Shown here in pieces: positions 16,520 through 26,219 of a stretch of 64,000 nt of DNA. The stretch lies in the NCBI GenBank assembly GCA_016721875.1, contig JADKHG010000003.1:248001-312000 (forward strand), read 5' to 3'. Each line of letters opens with the position of its first letter. The stretch's first letter is position 1. Made by a program: the position numbers and the translations under genes. The notes under the pieces were generated by a model. It was not told the DNA's origin. It was given only the letters and a program-made list of their open reading frames with translations, and did no database searches. The DNA comes from Sphingomonadales bacterium (GTDB lineage Bacteria > Pseudomonadota > Alphaproteobacteria > Sphingomonadales > Sphingomonadaceae).

Positions 16520-19462
16520 CTACAGGATGAAATCAGCCGATGTCAGCGTGCCGCCACCAAGCCCCTGCAGGATAATCTCCATGTCGGCCACGCCATCGCC
16601 ATTGACGTCAGCTTGCACCAGCAAGTCCGCGCCTGAATTCTGGTAGCGGATCTGACCAACGCCCGTATTGGCAAAAGCTGCCGTCCCGACAAAGTTGAAC
16701 GCCTGATCGCCAGCGGTGACTGTATCGGCATCGATCAGCAGGAAGTTCAACCTGTCTTCACCGATGGTAAAGTCTGAAACCCGGTCCGCCGCTGCGCCAA
16801 GGCCGCTGTCGCTTTGCTGGAAATAGCGGAACTGGTCATTGCCCGCACCGCCCGAAAGGACATCCGCGCCGCCGAGTGCCATGATCTTGTCATTGCCATT
16901 GCCGCCATTGATCGTATCGACACCGTTGCTGCCACGGATCTGGTCCACACCATCACCGCTGTTTACGGTATTTCCTGTTGAAGCACCCAGACCGAGCTTG
17001 ATGATATCATTGGTGTTGCTACCATTGACCACGGTTGCCACGGTGGAAGTAAAAGACCTGCTGGAAGCCAGAAAGGAAAATCCGGGCTGCATATTGACAA
17101 TGAGCGTCCCGGTTCCGGTAAACTGGGCATTGGAGGCGATACCGGTGTTGAACTGCGATCCACTGAGTGTGAGCGTCGCCGTTGACAGCTCAACAGCTTC
17201 AATTCCCAGGAAATTTCCACCGATAGAAACCGCACCGCTGACAGCCAGTGTGTCGAAATCAGCACCGCCATCAATCACCGTGCCACTATCCCCGGCCACC
17301 AGTTCAAACCGGTCATTGCCGCCTCCGCCGTAAAGCGTGTTAACACCGCCACCCCCGACGAGACGATCATTGCCTGCATCGCCATTCAACGTATCAGCTC
17401 CAGCCTCGCCGATTAGCGTATCAGCGCCATCTTCGCCGAACACGGCAGTGCTGCCTCCTGAATGTGCATAGATGGTGTCGTCGCCCGTTCCACCCCGCAC
17501 TTCTCCGCCATAATAGCTAAACTGAATATGGATTATGTCATTACCAGCGTCGCCAAAAATCGCGCTATGGGCATAGATTGTGTCGTTACCGTCACCGCCA
17601 CGAGCGGAGGCGAAAGTGTTGGCATTGGTGTATAAAGTGTCATCGCCCGCTCCGCCTATGACAGCTTGCAAATATTGGCTCAGACGGCCATCGACCGTGT
17701 CGTTACCGTCACCGCCGTCTATATAGCCTGTGTAGTAACCAGCCAAGAGCCGGTCATTTCCACCCATGCCGAAAACGGGCGTAAATCCGCCATACCCGTT
17801 GCCTGAACCCATTGTGATATCGTCGTCATAGTTGCTGCCTTGCAGCCAGTTGACGTTCTCGATCCCGGTGATCGTCCCGCCGCCAATTGTTTGCGTTGCC
17901 AGCGTGAAGTTGGCTATCACGCCCGCTGTCGCGCCCGCGAAGCTTATGTACAACGTATCTCCGCCCATTCCGCCATCAACATTATCGCCATAGCCTGCAA
18001 AAATAGCGTCGCTGCCATCGCCGCCGATCAGCGTATCCTGGTCGGCCCCGGTGTCGAGTGTCGGTGCGGTCCACGGATTGCCATAAGAGGGAGCGCTAAA
18101 GCTACCCGTCTGGTCGCCCGAATAAAGCGTGTCATCCCCTGCACCACCATCGAGCAAATCGGCACCGGCGTTGCCCTGAATGACATCATTGCCGCCATAG
18201 CCATAAAGGCTGTCTGCAGCTCCATCGCCAATGGCCGTATTGGCATCTTCGCTGCCATAATAGGTGTCAACATTGGGCGTCCCAACGAAATTTTGGACTC
18301 CGCTGGCTTGCCCCGCAAGTACCGCCGCTAATGAATAGGTGCCGTTGGCAAATTTCAGGATTTCAACACCTGTGAGCGTATCAGTACCGTCGGGTGAGCC
18401 CCCGCGCAAATCAACTATTGTTGCTATACCGCCGCTTTCGGTGACCTGATAGTCCGCGATATTGCCCGAATAAACAGCCATATCTCCGCTATAGTTAGAT
18501 GAGCCTGCGGTCTGAGCTCCGCCATTGATCACGTCATTGCCCGCGCCACCCGTAAACACGTCAAATCCTGCGGCACCGTTTAGGGTGTCGTTGCCTTCAT
18601 CGCCAAAAGCAGTTGCGCCGCTAGTCGCCGCGGCATTGATGGTATCATCACCCACGCCGCCGCGGACCTCGCCGCCATAAAAGCTAAACTCTATATTGAT
18701 CGTATCATTGCCGGCGTTGCCATAGAGATTGCCGCCGCCGTAGATAGTGTCGTTTCCGTCGCCGCCATATGCCCGCCCAGAGCTGATGGCATAAAGTGTA
18801 TCATTGCCCGCGCCACCGTGCACCCAAGCTCCATATGCGCCAAGACGAGCGTCGACAAAATCGTCGCCATCGCCGCCATCCATGTGCCCTGTGTAATAGC
18901 CTGCAATCAGCCGGTCATTGCCGCCCATCCCGAACATGGGGCTTCCAGTGGAGAAATTGCTGGTTGAACCCATTGTGATGTCGTCGTCATAGTCGCTACC
19001 TTGCACCCAGTTGATATATTCGATTCCGGCAACAGCGCCGCCACCAACCGTGAAACTGCCCGTTCCGAAATTGACCGTCACACCCGAAGTCGCGCCCAGG
19101 AAGCTGATAAACAAAACATCGCCAAAGCCGGTGCCGCCATCAACAATGTCGCCATAGCCCGCGAATATAACATCGTCGCCATCGCCGCCAATCAGTGTAT
19201 CCTGATCGATGCCCGTGTCGAGTGTCGGCGCGGTCCAAAAATTCCCGTAATATGGGGCGTTCCAGGCACCAGTGCGGTTGCCGCCATATAGCGTATCGCT
19301 GCCTGTACCACCCTCAAGGTAATCGGACCCGGCATTGCCCGCCAAATCGTCATTACCACCATTGCCTATCAGCGAATCATCGCCGCCATTGCCGGTCGCT
19401 GTATCGGTCTGCTCCGTACCCACAAAAGTGTCGTTGCCATTGCCTCCAGCAAAATCGGTCAT
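16520..19462 (-). CDS. Large RTX calcium-binding secreted protein with internal duplication
   Basis: This 980-residue protein is built largely of RTX nonapeptides (GGNGNDTFVG at the N-terminus, many GGxGxDxL units after it). Two long homologous halves are visible, about residues 1-385 and 385-735. Each carries the same order of motifs, including AP-Y-GN-WTAPTLDTG followed by DQDTLIGGDG and FAGYGD. Then comes a unique segment with GNTVNSGDGVDQIRG and the conserved T1SS C-terminal module ending in DFIL. There is no catalytic motif. The likely role is a structural or S-layer-like secreted protein, exported without a Sec signal. A degraded copy of its N-terminal coding region and promoter lies upstream (19831-21105). 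Confidence 0.88.
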   Translation of the reverse strand: MTDFAGGNGNDTFVGTEQTDTATGNGGDDSLIGNGGNDDLAGNAGSDYLEGGTGSDTLYGGNRTGAWNAPYYGNFWTAPTLDTGIDQDTLIGGDGDDVIFAGYGDIVDGGTGFGDVLFISFLGATSGVTVNFGTGSFTVGGGAVAGIEYINWVQGSDYDDDITMGSTSNFSTGSPMFGMGGNDRLIAGYYTGHMDGGDGDDFVDARLGAYGAWVHGGAGNDTLYAISSGRAYGGDGNDTIYGGGNLYGNAGNDTINIEFSFYGGEVRGGVGDDTINAAATSGATAFGDEGNDTLNGAAGFDVFTGGAGNDVINGGAQTAGSSNYSGDMAVYSGNIADYQVTESGGIATIVDLRGGSPDGTDTLTGVEILKFANGTYSLAAVLAGQASGVQNFVGTPNVDTYYGSEDANTAIGDGAADSLYGYGGNDVIQGNAGADLLDGGAGDDTLYSGDQTGSFSAPSYGNPWTAPTLDTGADQDTLIGGDGSDAIFAGYGDNVDGGMGGDTLYISFAGATAGVIANFTLATQTIGGGTITGIENVNWLQGSNYDDDITMGSGNGYGGFTPVFGMGGNDRLLAGYYTGYIDGGDGNDTVDGRLSQYLQAVIGGAGDDTLYTNANTFASARGGDGNDTIYAHSAIFGDAGNDIIHIQFSYYGGEVRGGTGDDTIYAHSGGSTAVFGEDGADTLIGEAGADTLNGDAGNDRLVGGGGVNTLYGGGGNDRFELVAGDSGTVIDGGADFDTLAVSGAVSIGGNFLGIEAVELSTATLTLSGSQFNTGIASNAQFTGTGTLIVNMQPGFSFLASSRSFTSTVATVVNGSNTNDIIKLGLGASTGNTVNSGDGVDQIRGSNGVDTINGGNGNDKIMALGGADVLSGGAGNDQFRYFQQSDSGLGAAADRVSDFTIGEDRLNFLLIDADTVTAGDQAFNFVGTAAFANTGVGQIRYQNSGADLLVQADVNGDGVADMEIILQGLGGGTLTSADFIL

Positions 19463-19729
19463 CTTGACCCCCCATAAATCACCAGATGAACGGTCAAACC
19501 AATGACCTCCATATTATCATGTTTAGCAAAAATGGAAGGCAATCCACTAGAATAAAAGCGATTTACAATGAGATTTTACAATCCACATAAAGTCGGAATC
19601 AAAAAAACAGATACACAAACATCAAGCGCGCCATGTTAAAAAGTATTTGTGACGCGCATCTTGTCACAGATTAATATCAAGGCAATCTGTTCGCTGCGTA
19701 AAGCAAAGGCCAGCTAATGCTAATGTTTT
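18434..19729. repeat. 1.3-kb direct repeat, intact copy
   Basis: This covers the first ~343 codons of the 980-residue RTX gene plus about 267 bases of its upstream region. The same sequence recurs at 19831-21105, where it carries many small indels. Order and orientation are the same, so it is a direct tandem repeat separated by about 100 unique bases. Confidence 0.9.
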
Positions 19730-19830
19730 GGTGATTATATACTTGCAAACACGATGAGGCTATATGAATTTCATATGAGCTCAACGCAATGTCTGTTCTG
19801 TCCCGTCCCTACTTTCACGATGAGGAAAAG
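19463..19830. other. Non-coding upstream region of the large RTX gene
   Basis: No gene is supported here. The part nearest the RTX gene is AT-rich and is the duplicated upstream region. It contains an inverted repeat TGTGAC-N9-GTCACA (19648-19668), which resembles a regulator site but has the wrong spacing for CRP. Bases 19730-19830 are unique and form the spacer before the degraded copy. In the second copy the same inverted repeat is destroyed. Confidence 0.55.
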
Positions 19831-20842
19831 GCTTTCGGTGACCTGATAGTCCGCGATATTGCCCGAATAAACAGCCATATCTCCGCTATAGTTAGATGAG
19901 CCTGCGGTCTGAGCTCCCCATTGATCCACGTCATTGCCCGCGCCACCCGTAAACACGTCAAATCCTGCGGCACCGTTCCGGGGTGTGCGTTGCCTTCATC
20001 GCCAAAAGCAGTTGCGCCGCTAGTCGCCGCGGCATTGATAGTATCATCACCCCGCCGCCGCGGACCATACACCGAAAGCTAAACTCTATATTGATCGTAT
20101 CATTGCGGCGTTGCCATAAGTTGCCGCCGCCGTAATAAATGTCGTTTTCGTCGCCGCCATATGCCGCCCAGAGCTGATGGCGCCAAAGTGTATCATTGCC
20201 CGCGCCACCGGCACCTTTTAAGCTCCATATGCGCCAAGACGAGCGTCGACAAAATCGTCGCCATCGCCGCCATCCATGTGCCCTGTGTAATAGCCTGCAA
20301 TCAGCCGGTCATTTGCCGCCCATCGAACATGGGGCTTCCAGTGGAGAAATTGCTGGTTGAACCCATTGTGATGTCGTCGTCATAGTCGCTACCTTGCCCA
20401 GTTGATATATTCGATTCCGGCAACAGCGCCGCCACCAACCGTGAAACTGCCCGTTCCGGGTGACCGTCACCCGAAGTCGCGCCAGGAAGCTGATAAACAA
20501 AACATCGCCAAAGCCGGTGCCGCCATCAACAATGTCGCCATAGCCCGCGAATATAACATCGTCGCCATCGCCGCCAATCAGTGTATCTGATCGTGCCCGT
20601 GTCGAGTGTCGGCGCGGTCCAAAATTCCGTAATATGGGGCGTTCGGGCACCAGTGCGGTTGCCGCCATATAGCGTATCGCTGCCTGTACCACCCTCAAGG
20701 TAATCGGACCCGGCATTGCCCGCCAAATCGTCATTACCACCATGCCTATCAGCAGATCATCGCCGCCATTGCCGGTCGCTGTATCCGGTCTGCTCCGTGC
20801 CCACAAAAGTGTCGTTGCCGTTGCCTCAACAAAATCGGTCAT
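19831..20842 (-). pseudogene. Degraded duplicate of the N-terminal part of the large RTX gene
   Basis: On the minus strand this begins at 20842 with MTDF, like the intact gene. It then loses frame repeatedly because of one- to few-base indels roughly every 20-60 bases. Fragments such as NAGSDYLEGGTGSDTLYGG and MTDFVEATATTLLW show the same protein in shifting frames. It stops abruptly at 19831, in the middle of the RTX region (equivalent to about residue 343 of the intact protein). The indel-dominated divergence, with few substitutions, is typical of uncorrected long-read sequence, so an assembly artefact is at least as likely as a real pseudogene. Confidence 0.75.
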
Positions 20843-21105
20843 CTTGACCCCCCTTAAATCACCAGATGAACGGTCAAGCCAATGACCTCCATATTATCAT
20901 GTTTAGCAAAAATGGAAGGCAATCCACTAGAATAAAAAGCGATTTACAATGAATTTTACAATCCACATAAAGTCGGAATCAAAAACAAATACACAAACAT
21001 CAAGCGCGCCATGTTAAAAAGTATTTGTGACGCATCTTGTCTGAATTAATATCAAGGCAATCTGTTCGCTGCGTAAAGCAAAGGCCAGCTAATGCTAATG
21101 TTTTG
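19831..21105. repeat. 1.3-kb direct repeat, degraded copy
   Basis: This is the second copy of 18434-19729, about 20 bases shorter because of many small deletions. It joins unique sequence at 19830 on one side and the C-terminal end of the metalloprotease gene (about 21106) on the other. Confidence 0.88.
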
Positions 21106-21126
21106 CCAATTAATTTGAACCCGCTG

Positions 21127-23319
21127 CTAAAGAATAAAATCCCCAGCCGTCAGCGTGCCGCCAGCCTGACCTTGCAGGATGATCTCCATATCGGCCACGC
21201 CGTCGCCATTGACGTCGGCTTGCACCAAAAGGTCCGCACCTGAATTCTGATAGTCTGATCGACACCATCACCGCTGTTGATGGTGTTGCCCGGTGGTCGC
21301 CAAGGCCGAGCTTGATGATATCGATACCACTGGTGCCATTCACCACTGTTCCAACCGTCGAAGTAAAGCTCATACCCGATGCGAGAAAATTGACGCCTGC
21401 CGTCATATTGACCGTTAAGGTGCCAGTGCCGCTAAGCGCGCTGTTGCTGGCAAGGCCATTGGCGAATTGCGTGCCGGTTAGCGTTAGAATTGCTCCGGCT
21501 GCAAATTCCAATGCTTCCAACCCGGCAAATCCGGCAAGCGAGGTAACGGTGTTGTTGATCACCAATGTATCTGTGTTTGCGCCGCCATCTATGGTCGATC
21601 CATTTGCGCTCGCGCGAAGGATCAGCCGGTCATTGCCGCCGCCGCCGTTTAATGTGCTGATGCCTGCGCCGCCATCGAGCGTATTAGCGGCGCTGTTTCC
21701 AATCAACACATCGGTGCCCGAGCCACCAATGGCGTTTTCAATGACTGAGCCTCGCGCAATTGTAACATTGCCAACACGGCCGCCCACATTTGAGAAGGCT
21801 TCGGGGTTCAGATCGATGCGCTGACCGGCAGTATAACCAGAATAGTCAAGTGTATCTGTACCCCCATGGTCAACAACGGTATAGGTCATGGCAGTCTGAC
21901 CTGCGACTGCCGTGTAGATTGCACGACCCGCATTGTTGTTGAAACCATATGTTGTATTACCCGTGCGCGTTGTCGTTGCGGTACCATAAAGGTTGTTCAC
22001 GGCTATGGCGTCGGCAACGACGGGCGAAACTACAAATTGCCGCGTGAAGCCCTGATCGTTGAAATAGGTGTTCTCCACCTGATCGAAATACGACATGATG
22101 GTGGTTGCCCAACTGTCGTTCAAATAGTTCGCATCGTCGGCATAGCCCGCATTACCGTTGTAATTGCCGGCATGGCCTAGGCCCAGAGCATGGCCGATCT
22201 CGTGGATATATGTCTGGAATGAATAGGTTTGCAGTGTCGTTCCATAGCTTGAAAGCCAAGACGTTGAGCGGTCACATTGAAACGCCGCGACGTGCCGCCC
22301 CAATAAGTGTTGGTGAGTTGCGTCGCGATCTGGTCGTTGGTGAAAAGTGTCAATGGCTGTGCGACAAAAGCGGTAAGATTGAAAGTACCCGTCGTTGTTC
22401 CAAAACCCGACACATCGAGAAAATATGTTCCGGTGGTCGCAGCGGTGTAACGGATAGCCGAAAAGCCAGCTTCACCAGGATCATCATTGGTCCCCAACTG
22501 CGCGCCACTTGCATCGCGCAGCGTCAGAACCGTGTCACTCGTATCGGTGGCGGAGATTCCCGCAGTCCGGAACACATAAGTCTGGCCGGCTACCAGTTCG
22601 ATCCTGTAGAAATCATGATCCCCGCTGCTGTCGATATTGCCGTTGGTGGTTCCAGCAACCGCCAATGTTGTAGTCGAACTGATCGTGCCGTTGACAAAAT
22701 CACCAGCCGGAGCCGCTGCCGCCACGAACAGGTGATAGCTCCCAGTTGTTTCATTGTTATAGGTGCCAGCGTCAATATAGTGCGTACCGGTGGTTGTTGC
22801 GGTAAAGCTGATCAGCGAATTGACACCGTTTCCGCTATCATCATCTGAGGCAAGTACTACCGTGCCTGTTGAGTTGCGCAGATTCAAAAATGCATCCGTA
22901 CCGCTGCCATCGAATGATGTCTGGATCGTATAAGTTACCCCTGCAGTCAGCTCGACTTTGTACCAGTCGCGGTCGCCTACCGTATCGATGGCTACATCGA
23001 CGCTGCCTCCGACTGCAATCGTCAGACCTGTTGTCGTGTCGCCGGGGACAAGATCGGGAGCAAAAGTTGGGCTGTCACCCGATTGCTTTGCTGCGCCGCC
23101 AGCCATGCATTCGCCGCACGAGCAGCCTTCCTGGTGCGTAATGGCCTCGCCGTATTTGTCAAAATCCAACGCGCTCAACGCGTCAAACGCCGAATTTCCG
23201 ATACCGGCGAATTGTGCCACTTGATCGATATCGAAATATGTTCGTTCAAAACGATCTTGCCGGATCGAACTTGACCGCTGCATTGCCTGAAATTGCTCGT
23301 TCATTCGCGCTACTGGCAT
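21127..23319 (-). pseudogene. Serralysin-type M10 metalloprotease gene with PPC domains, disrupted
   Basis: The N-terminal frame (23319 down to about 22273) encodes a propeptide with a CSCGEC cluster, then two bacterial pre-peptidase C-terminal (PPC) domains, then TNTYWGGTSRRFNVTA, the start of a serralysin catalytic domain. The next frame resumes at STSWLSSYG and carries the zinc site HEIGHALGLGH and the Met-turn region TIMSYFDQ. About 80-90 residues normally lying between are missing and the frame changes. A second internal loss at about 21255-21290 removes most RTX repeats and the start of the C-terminal module, and the frame changes again before the DFIL end (stop 21127-21129). An intact version would be a calcium-dependent zinc protease exported by a type I system. 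As read it is non-functional. Confidence 0.82.
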
Positions 23320-23321
23320 GG

Positions 23322-23807
23322 TTATTTCTCCACCTTATTCGACAGAAGCTGCGCCACTTGAGCAGCCAGCATCTCCAATTCCTGTTTACCCATCATCTTG
23401 TCCATAACGTCGACAGCGATTTCTGGAAATTCGACATGTTCACCACCTCGCTTCTGGGCGAGTGTGACACTGGCCCCTCGATCGCCGACGATGCGAATGT
23501 CAATTTTGATCCAGTCGCGATCCGAAGCATTTGAAACCGTTTTCACCGCCTTGGTAGAATGCGCAACAACGTCATCTATTCCCGCCTTGAACATGGCACA
23601 AACCGATTCGTCGGACATTGCAGGTTTAAGCAATGCGGAACCCATGACCGCGCATTGGAATTCGACCGGAGGTTCCTCCACGCCGATAGAACCGGAGCAT
23701 GCCGAGGAAAATGTCATAAAACCCGCAAAGATAACAAACCATCCGACATGGGCTTTGCTTTTGACGGCAACCCGTTTGCCAGACGAATGACGTTTGGTCT
23801 TGTGCAC
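23322..23807 (-). CDS. Predicted lipoprotein-like exported protein of unknown function, abutting the metalloprotease gene
   Basis: This 161-residue protein has a basic N-terminus and a hydrophobic segment (about residues 21-36) ending SSACSG, which may be a lipobox or a signal anchor. The mature part has two further cysteines (in VEFQCAVMG and ESVCAMF) and a C-terminal amphipathic helix (MGKQELEMLAAQVAQLLSNK). I recognise no family. It ends 2 bases before the protease start on the same strand, so the two are probably co-transcribed. Serralysins often have a small exported inhibitor next door, but this protein does not show recognisable inhibitor (I38) features. The accessory role is only a hypothesis. 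Confidence 0.7.
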   Translation of the reverse strand: MHKTKRHSSGKRVAVKSKAHVGWFVIFAGFMTFSSACSGSIGVEEPPVEFQCAVMGSALLKPAMSDESVCAMFKAGIDDVVAHSTKAVKTVSNASDRDWIKIDIRIVGDRGASVTLAQKRGGEHVEFPEIAVDVMDKMMGKQELEMLAAQVAQLLSNKVEK

Positions 23808-23939
23808 ATTAGACCTCCTCGCTCACAAAATTTGAGGATTGTGTTCGAAAGTTACTGAACACCTGCTTAAGAAGCAAGCCAAGGATTGTAGAGGTCGCCG
23901 GGATTTCGAGCGACACACCATTTTCGAACAACAAATCCG

Positions 23940-26195
23940 CTAAAGAATAAAATCCCCAGCCGTCAGCGTGCCGCCAGCGAGCCCTTGCAAGATGATCTCC
24001 ATATCGGCCACGCCGTCGCCATTGACGTCGGCTTGCACCAAAAGGTCCGCACCTGAATTCTGATAGCGAATCTGACCAACGCCCGTATTGGCAAAGGCCG
24101 CTGTTCCAACGAAGTTGAACGCCTGATCGCCAGCGGTGACTGCATCGGCATCAATCAATAGGAAGCTCAACTTGTCTCCGCCGATGGTAAAGTCTGTAAC
24201 CCGGTCTGCAGCCGCCCCAAGCCCGCTGTCGCTTTGCTGGAAATAGCGGAACTGGTCATTGCCGGTACCGCCGGTGAGCACATCCGCACCACCAATGCCC
24301 ATGATCTTGTCATTGCCGATGCCACCGTTGATCGTATCGACGCCGTTGCTGCCACGAATCTGATCGACACCATCACCGCTGTTGATGGTGTTGCCGGTGG
24401 ACGCGCCAAGGCCGAGCTTGATGATATCGATACCACTGGTGCCATTCACCACTGTTCCAACCGTCGAAGTAAAGCTCATACCCGATGCGAGAAAATTGAC
24501 GCCTGCCGTCATATTGACCGTTAAGGTGCCAGTGCCGCTAAGCGCGCTGTTGCTGGCAAGGCCATTGGCGATTGCGTGCCGGTTAGCGTTAGAATTGCTC
24601 CGGCTGCAAATTCCAATGCTTCGATCGAAGCAGGCAAGATCGCAAGCATTCCGGTCGAGCCCACGACCATAGTATCAGAGCCAATGCCACCATCGATCAC
24701 GCTGTCTGCATAATCGAAAAAGAGTCTGTCGTTGCCTTCGCCGCCAAGCAATTGATCAGCTCCGATTCCACCAAACAGGGCGTCATCCCCAGCGTCGCCT
24801 AGCAAAATGTCGATTCCACCATTGCCGGTCAGTATGTCATTCCCATAGCCGCCCTCTATCCTTTCGCCACCTATCCCGCCGGTTAAACTGTCGTTTCCGG
24901 CGTAACCAAAGATTGTGCCACCGGTAGATCCCAAGCTACCATCATAATTATCGTTGCCGATATAAAGTTGGACGTCCCCCAAGATTGTACCGTTGTTGGT
25001 GACAAGCAAATTATACTGGGCGTCGGCTGTCGATAATTCGGACAGATCATAAGGGTTAAAAGCACTACCCACATCCTGGCCGATATTGCCGATAGTTGTG
25101 GTTTCTTCGAGCGTCATCGGCCCACCAAAGCCCGGCCAAAGCTGAGCGTTGGGGGAGTTTGATTGGCCGATAGCGATAACATCGGTCGCGTTCCCTGTAA
25201 TTTTCTGCAATCCATTAGCATTGATGACGCGCGCCACAGTGTTGGGAGCAAATGCTTGCGTACTGATTTTCAGTATCTCGAAATTGATGAAACTGGTCAG
25301 GTCGACTGTTTGGTTGCTCCGCGTGTTGACGCCAATGAAGTCGTTGCCAAGCCCTCCGTCGATTAATCCGGCAATCACTGGGTTTGATGAACTGGTGTCA
25401 AATACCGAAATGTGAACCGTGTCATTTCCACCGCCCAAATTTGCCGATCCTGTTAAGGTCGCGAAACCGGATGGACCAGAATTCAATGAAAGAGTGTCTG
25501 CGTTCTCTGACCCTGTGATATTGCGGAAAGACGAACCCGGCCCGATGGTGAACCAATTATTCTGCAAACTTATGTCCAGCGTCGGATTAACGCTGTTAAC
25601 AAAATTGTTAAACCCACCAGCTGTTAGCGTGATCGACAACAGGTCAGAAAAATTGGAGAGATTTGTGACATTTGCACCGACTGTTAAATGTTCAAAGCCA
25701 GTGAAATAAAATCCATAAACCAGCGAGATTTCTGAGAGCAAATTCAGGCTATCTTCGCCGCTTCCACCGTCCACAAATCCAAATATGATCGGCCCCGGAC
25801 TTACGAGCAGGTTATAGGTATCGTTACCACCACCTAGATCGACCGTTGCCGTTCCGATCGCCGGCGCTGAAAAATATTGGTTGAAGGTATCGTCACCTTC
25901 GCCAAGCCTTACCCAGCCATATATGGTCCCATAATTGTCGACCTGTTCGTTACTGGCATTTCCTAATATGGAAGTCAGATATCCGAATGTGGCTTCGATT
26001 GCGCCACGATTGACGATATGACTGTTCAAGCCCAAAATTGAAATCGCGGGTTGGGTATCGGACGTCGATCGCAATATGCCCGCCAGCAGCATTGGTCAGA
26101 ACAACAGAGTTTCCCAAAATGAGAACCGCTGGTGCGTCTTCAACGGTAACAGAATTGGTAACATTACTGCCGTTGGTGTTGATCGTTAATGTCAT
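23940..26195 (-). pseudogene. RTX secreted protein gene with two single-base frameshifts
   Basis: Three overlapping frames together give one ~750-residue RTX protein. The N-terminus (from 26195) reads MTLTINTNGSNVTNSVTVED. A frame change at about 26060-26075 (an extra G in a GGG run) leads into the main part, which has GGNDTYNLL- and NDSLTGGIGGERIEGG-type repeats. A second frame change at about 24570 (one A missing in GGCGATTGCG compared with the related copy at 21467) leads into the C-terminal module ending DFIL. Both indels are in short homopolymers, so the gene may be intact in the organism. The product would be a type I secreted calcium-binding protein without an evident enzyme domain. 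Confidence 0.8.
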
Positions 26196-26219
26196 ACCAA
26201 TTGATCCTTGAACCCGCTG

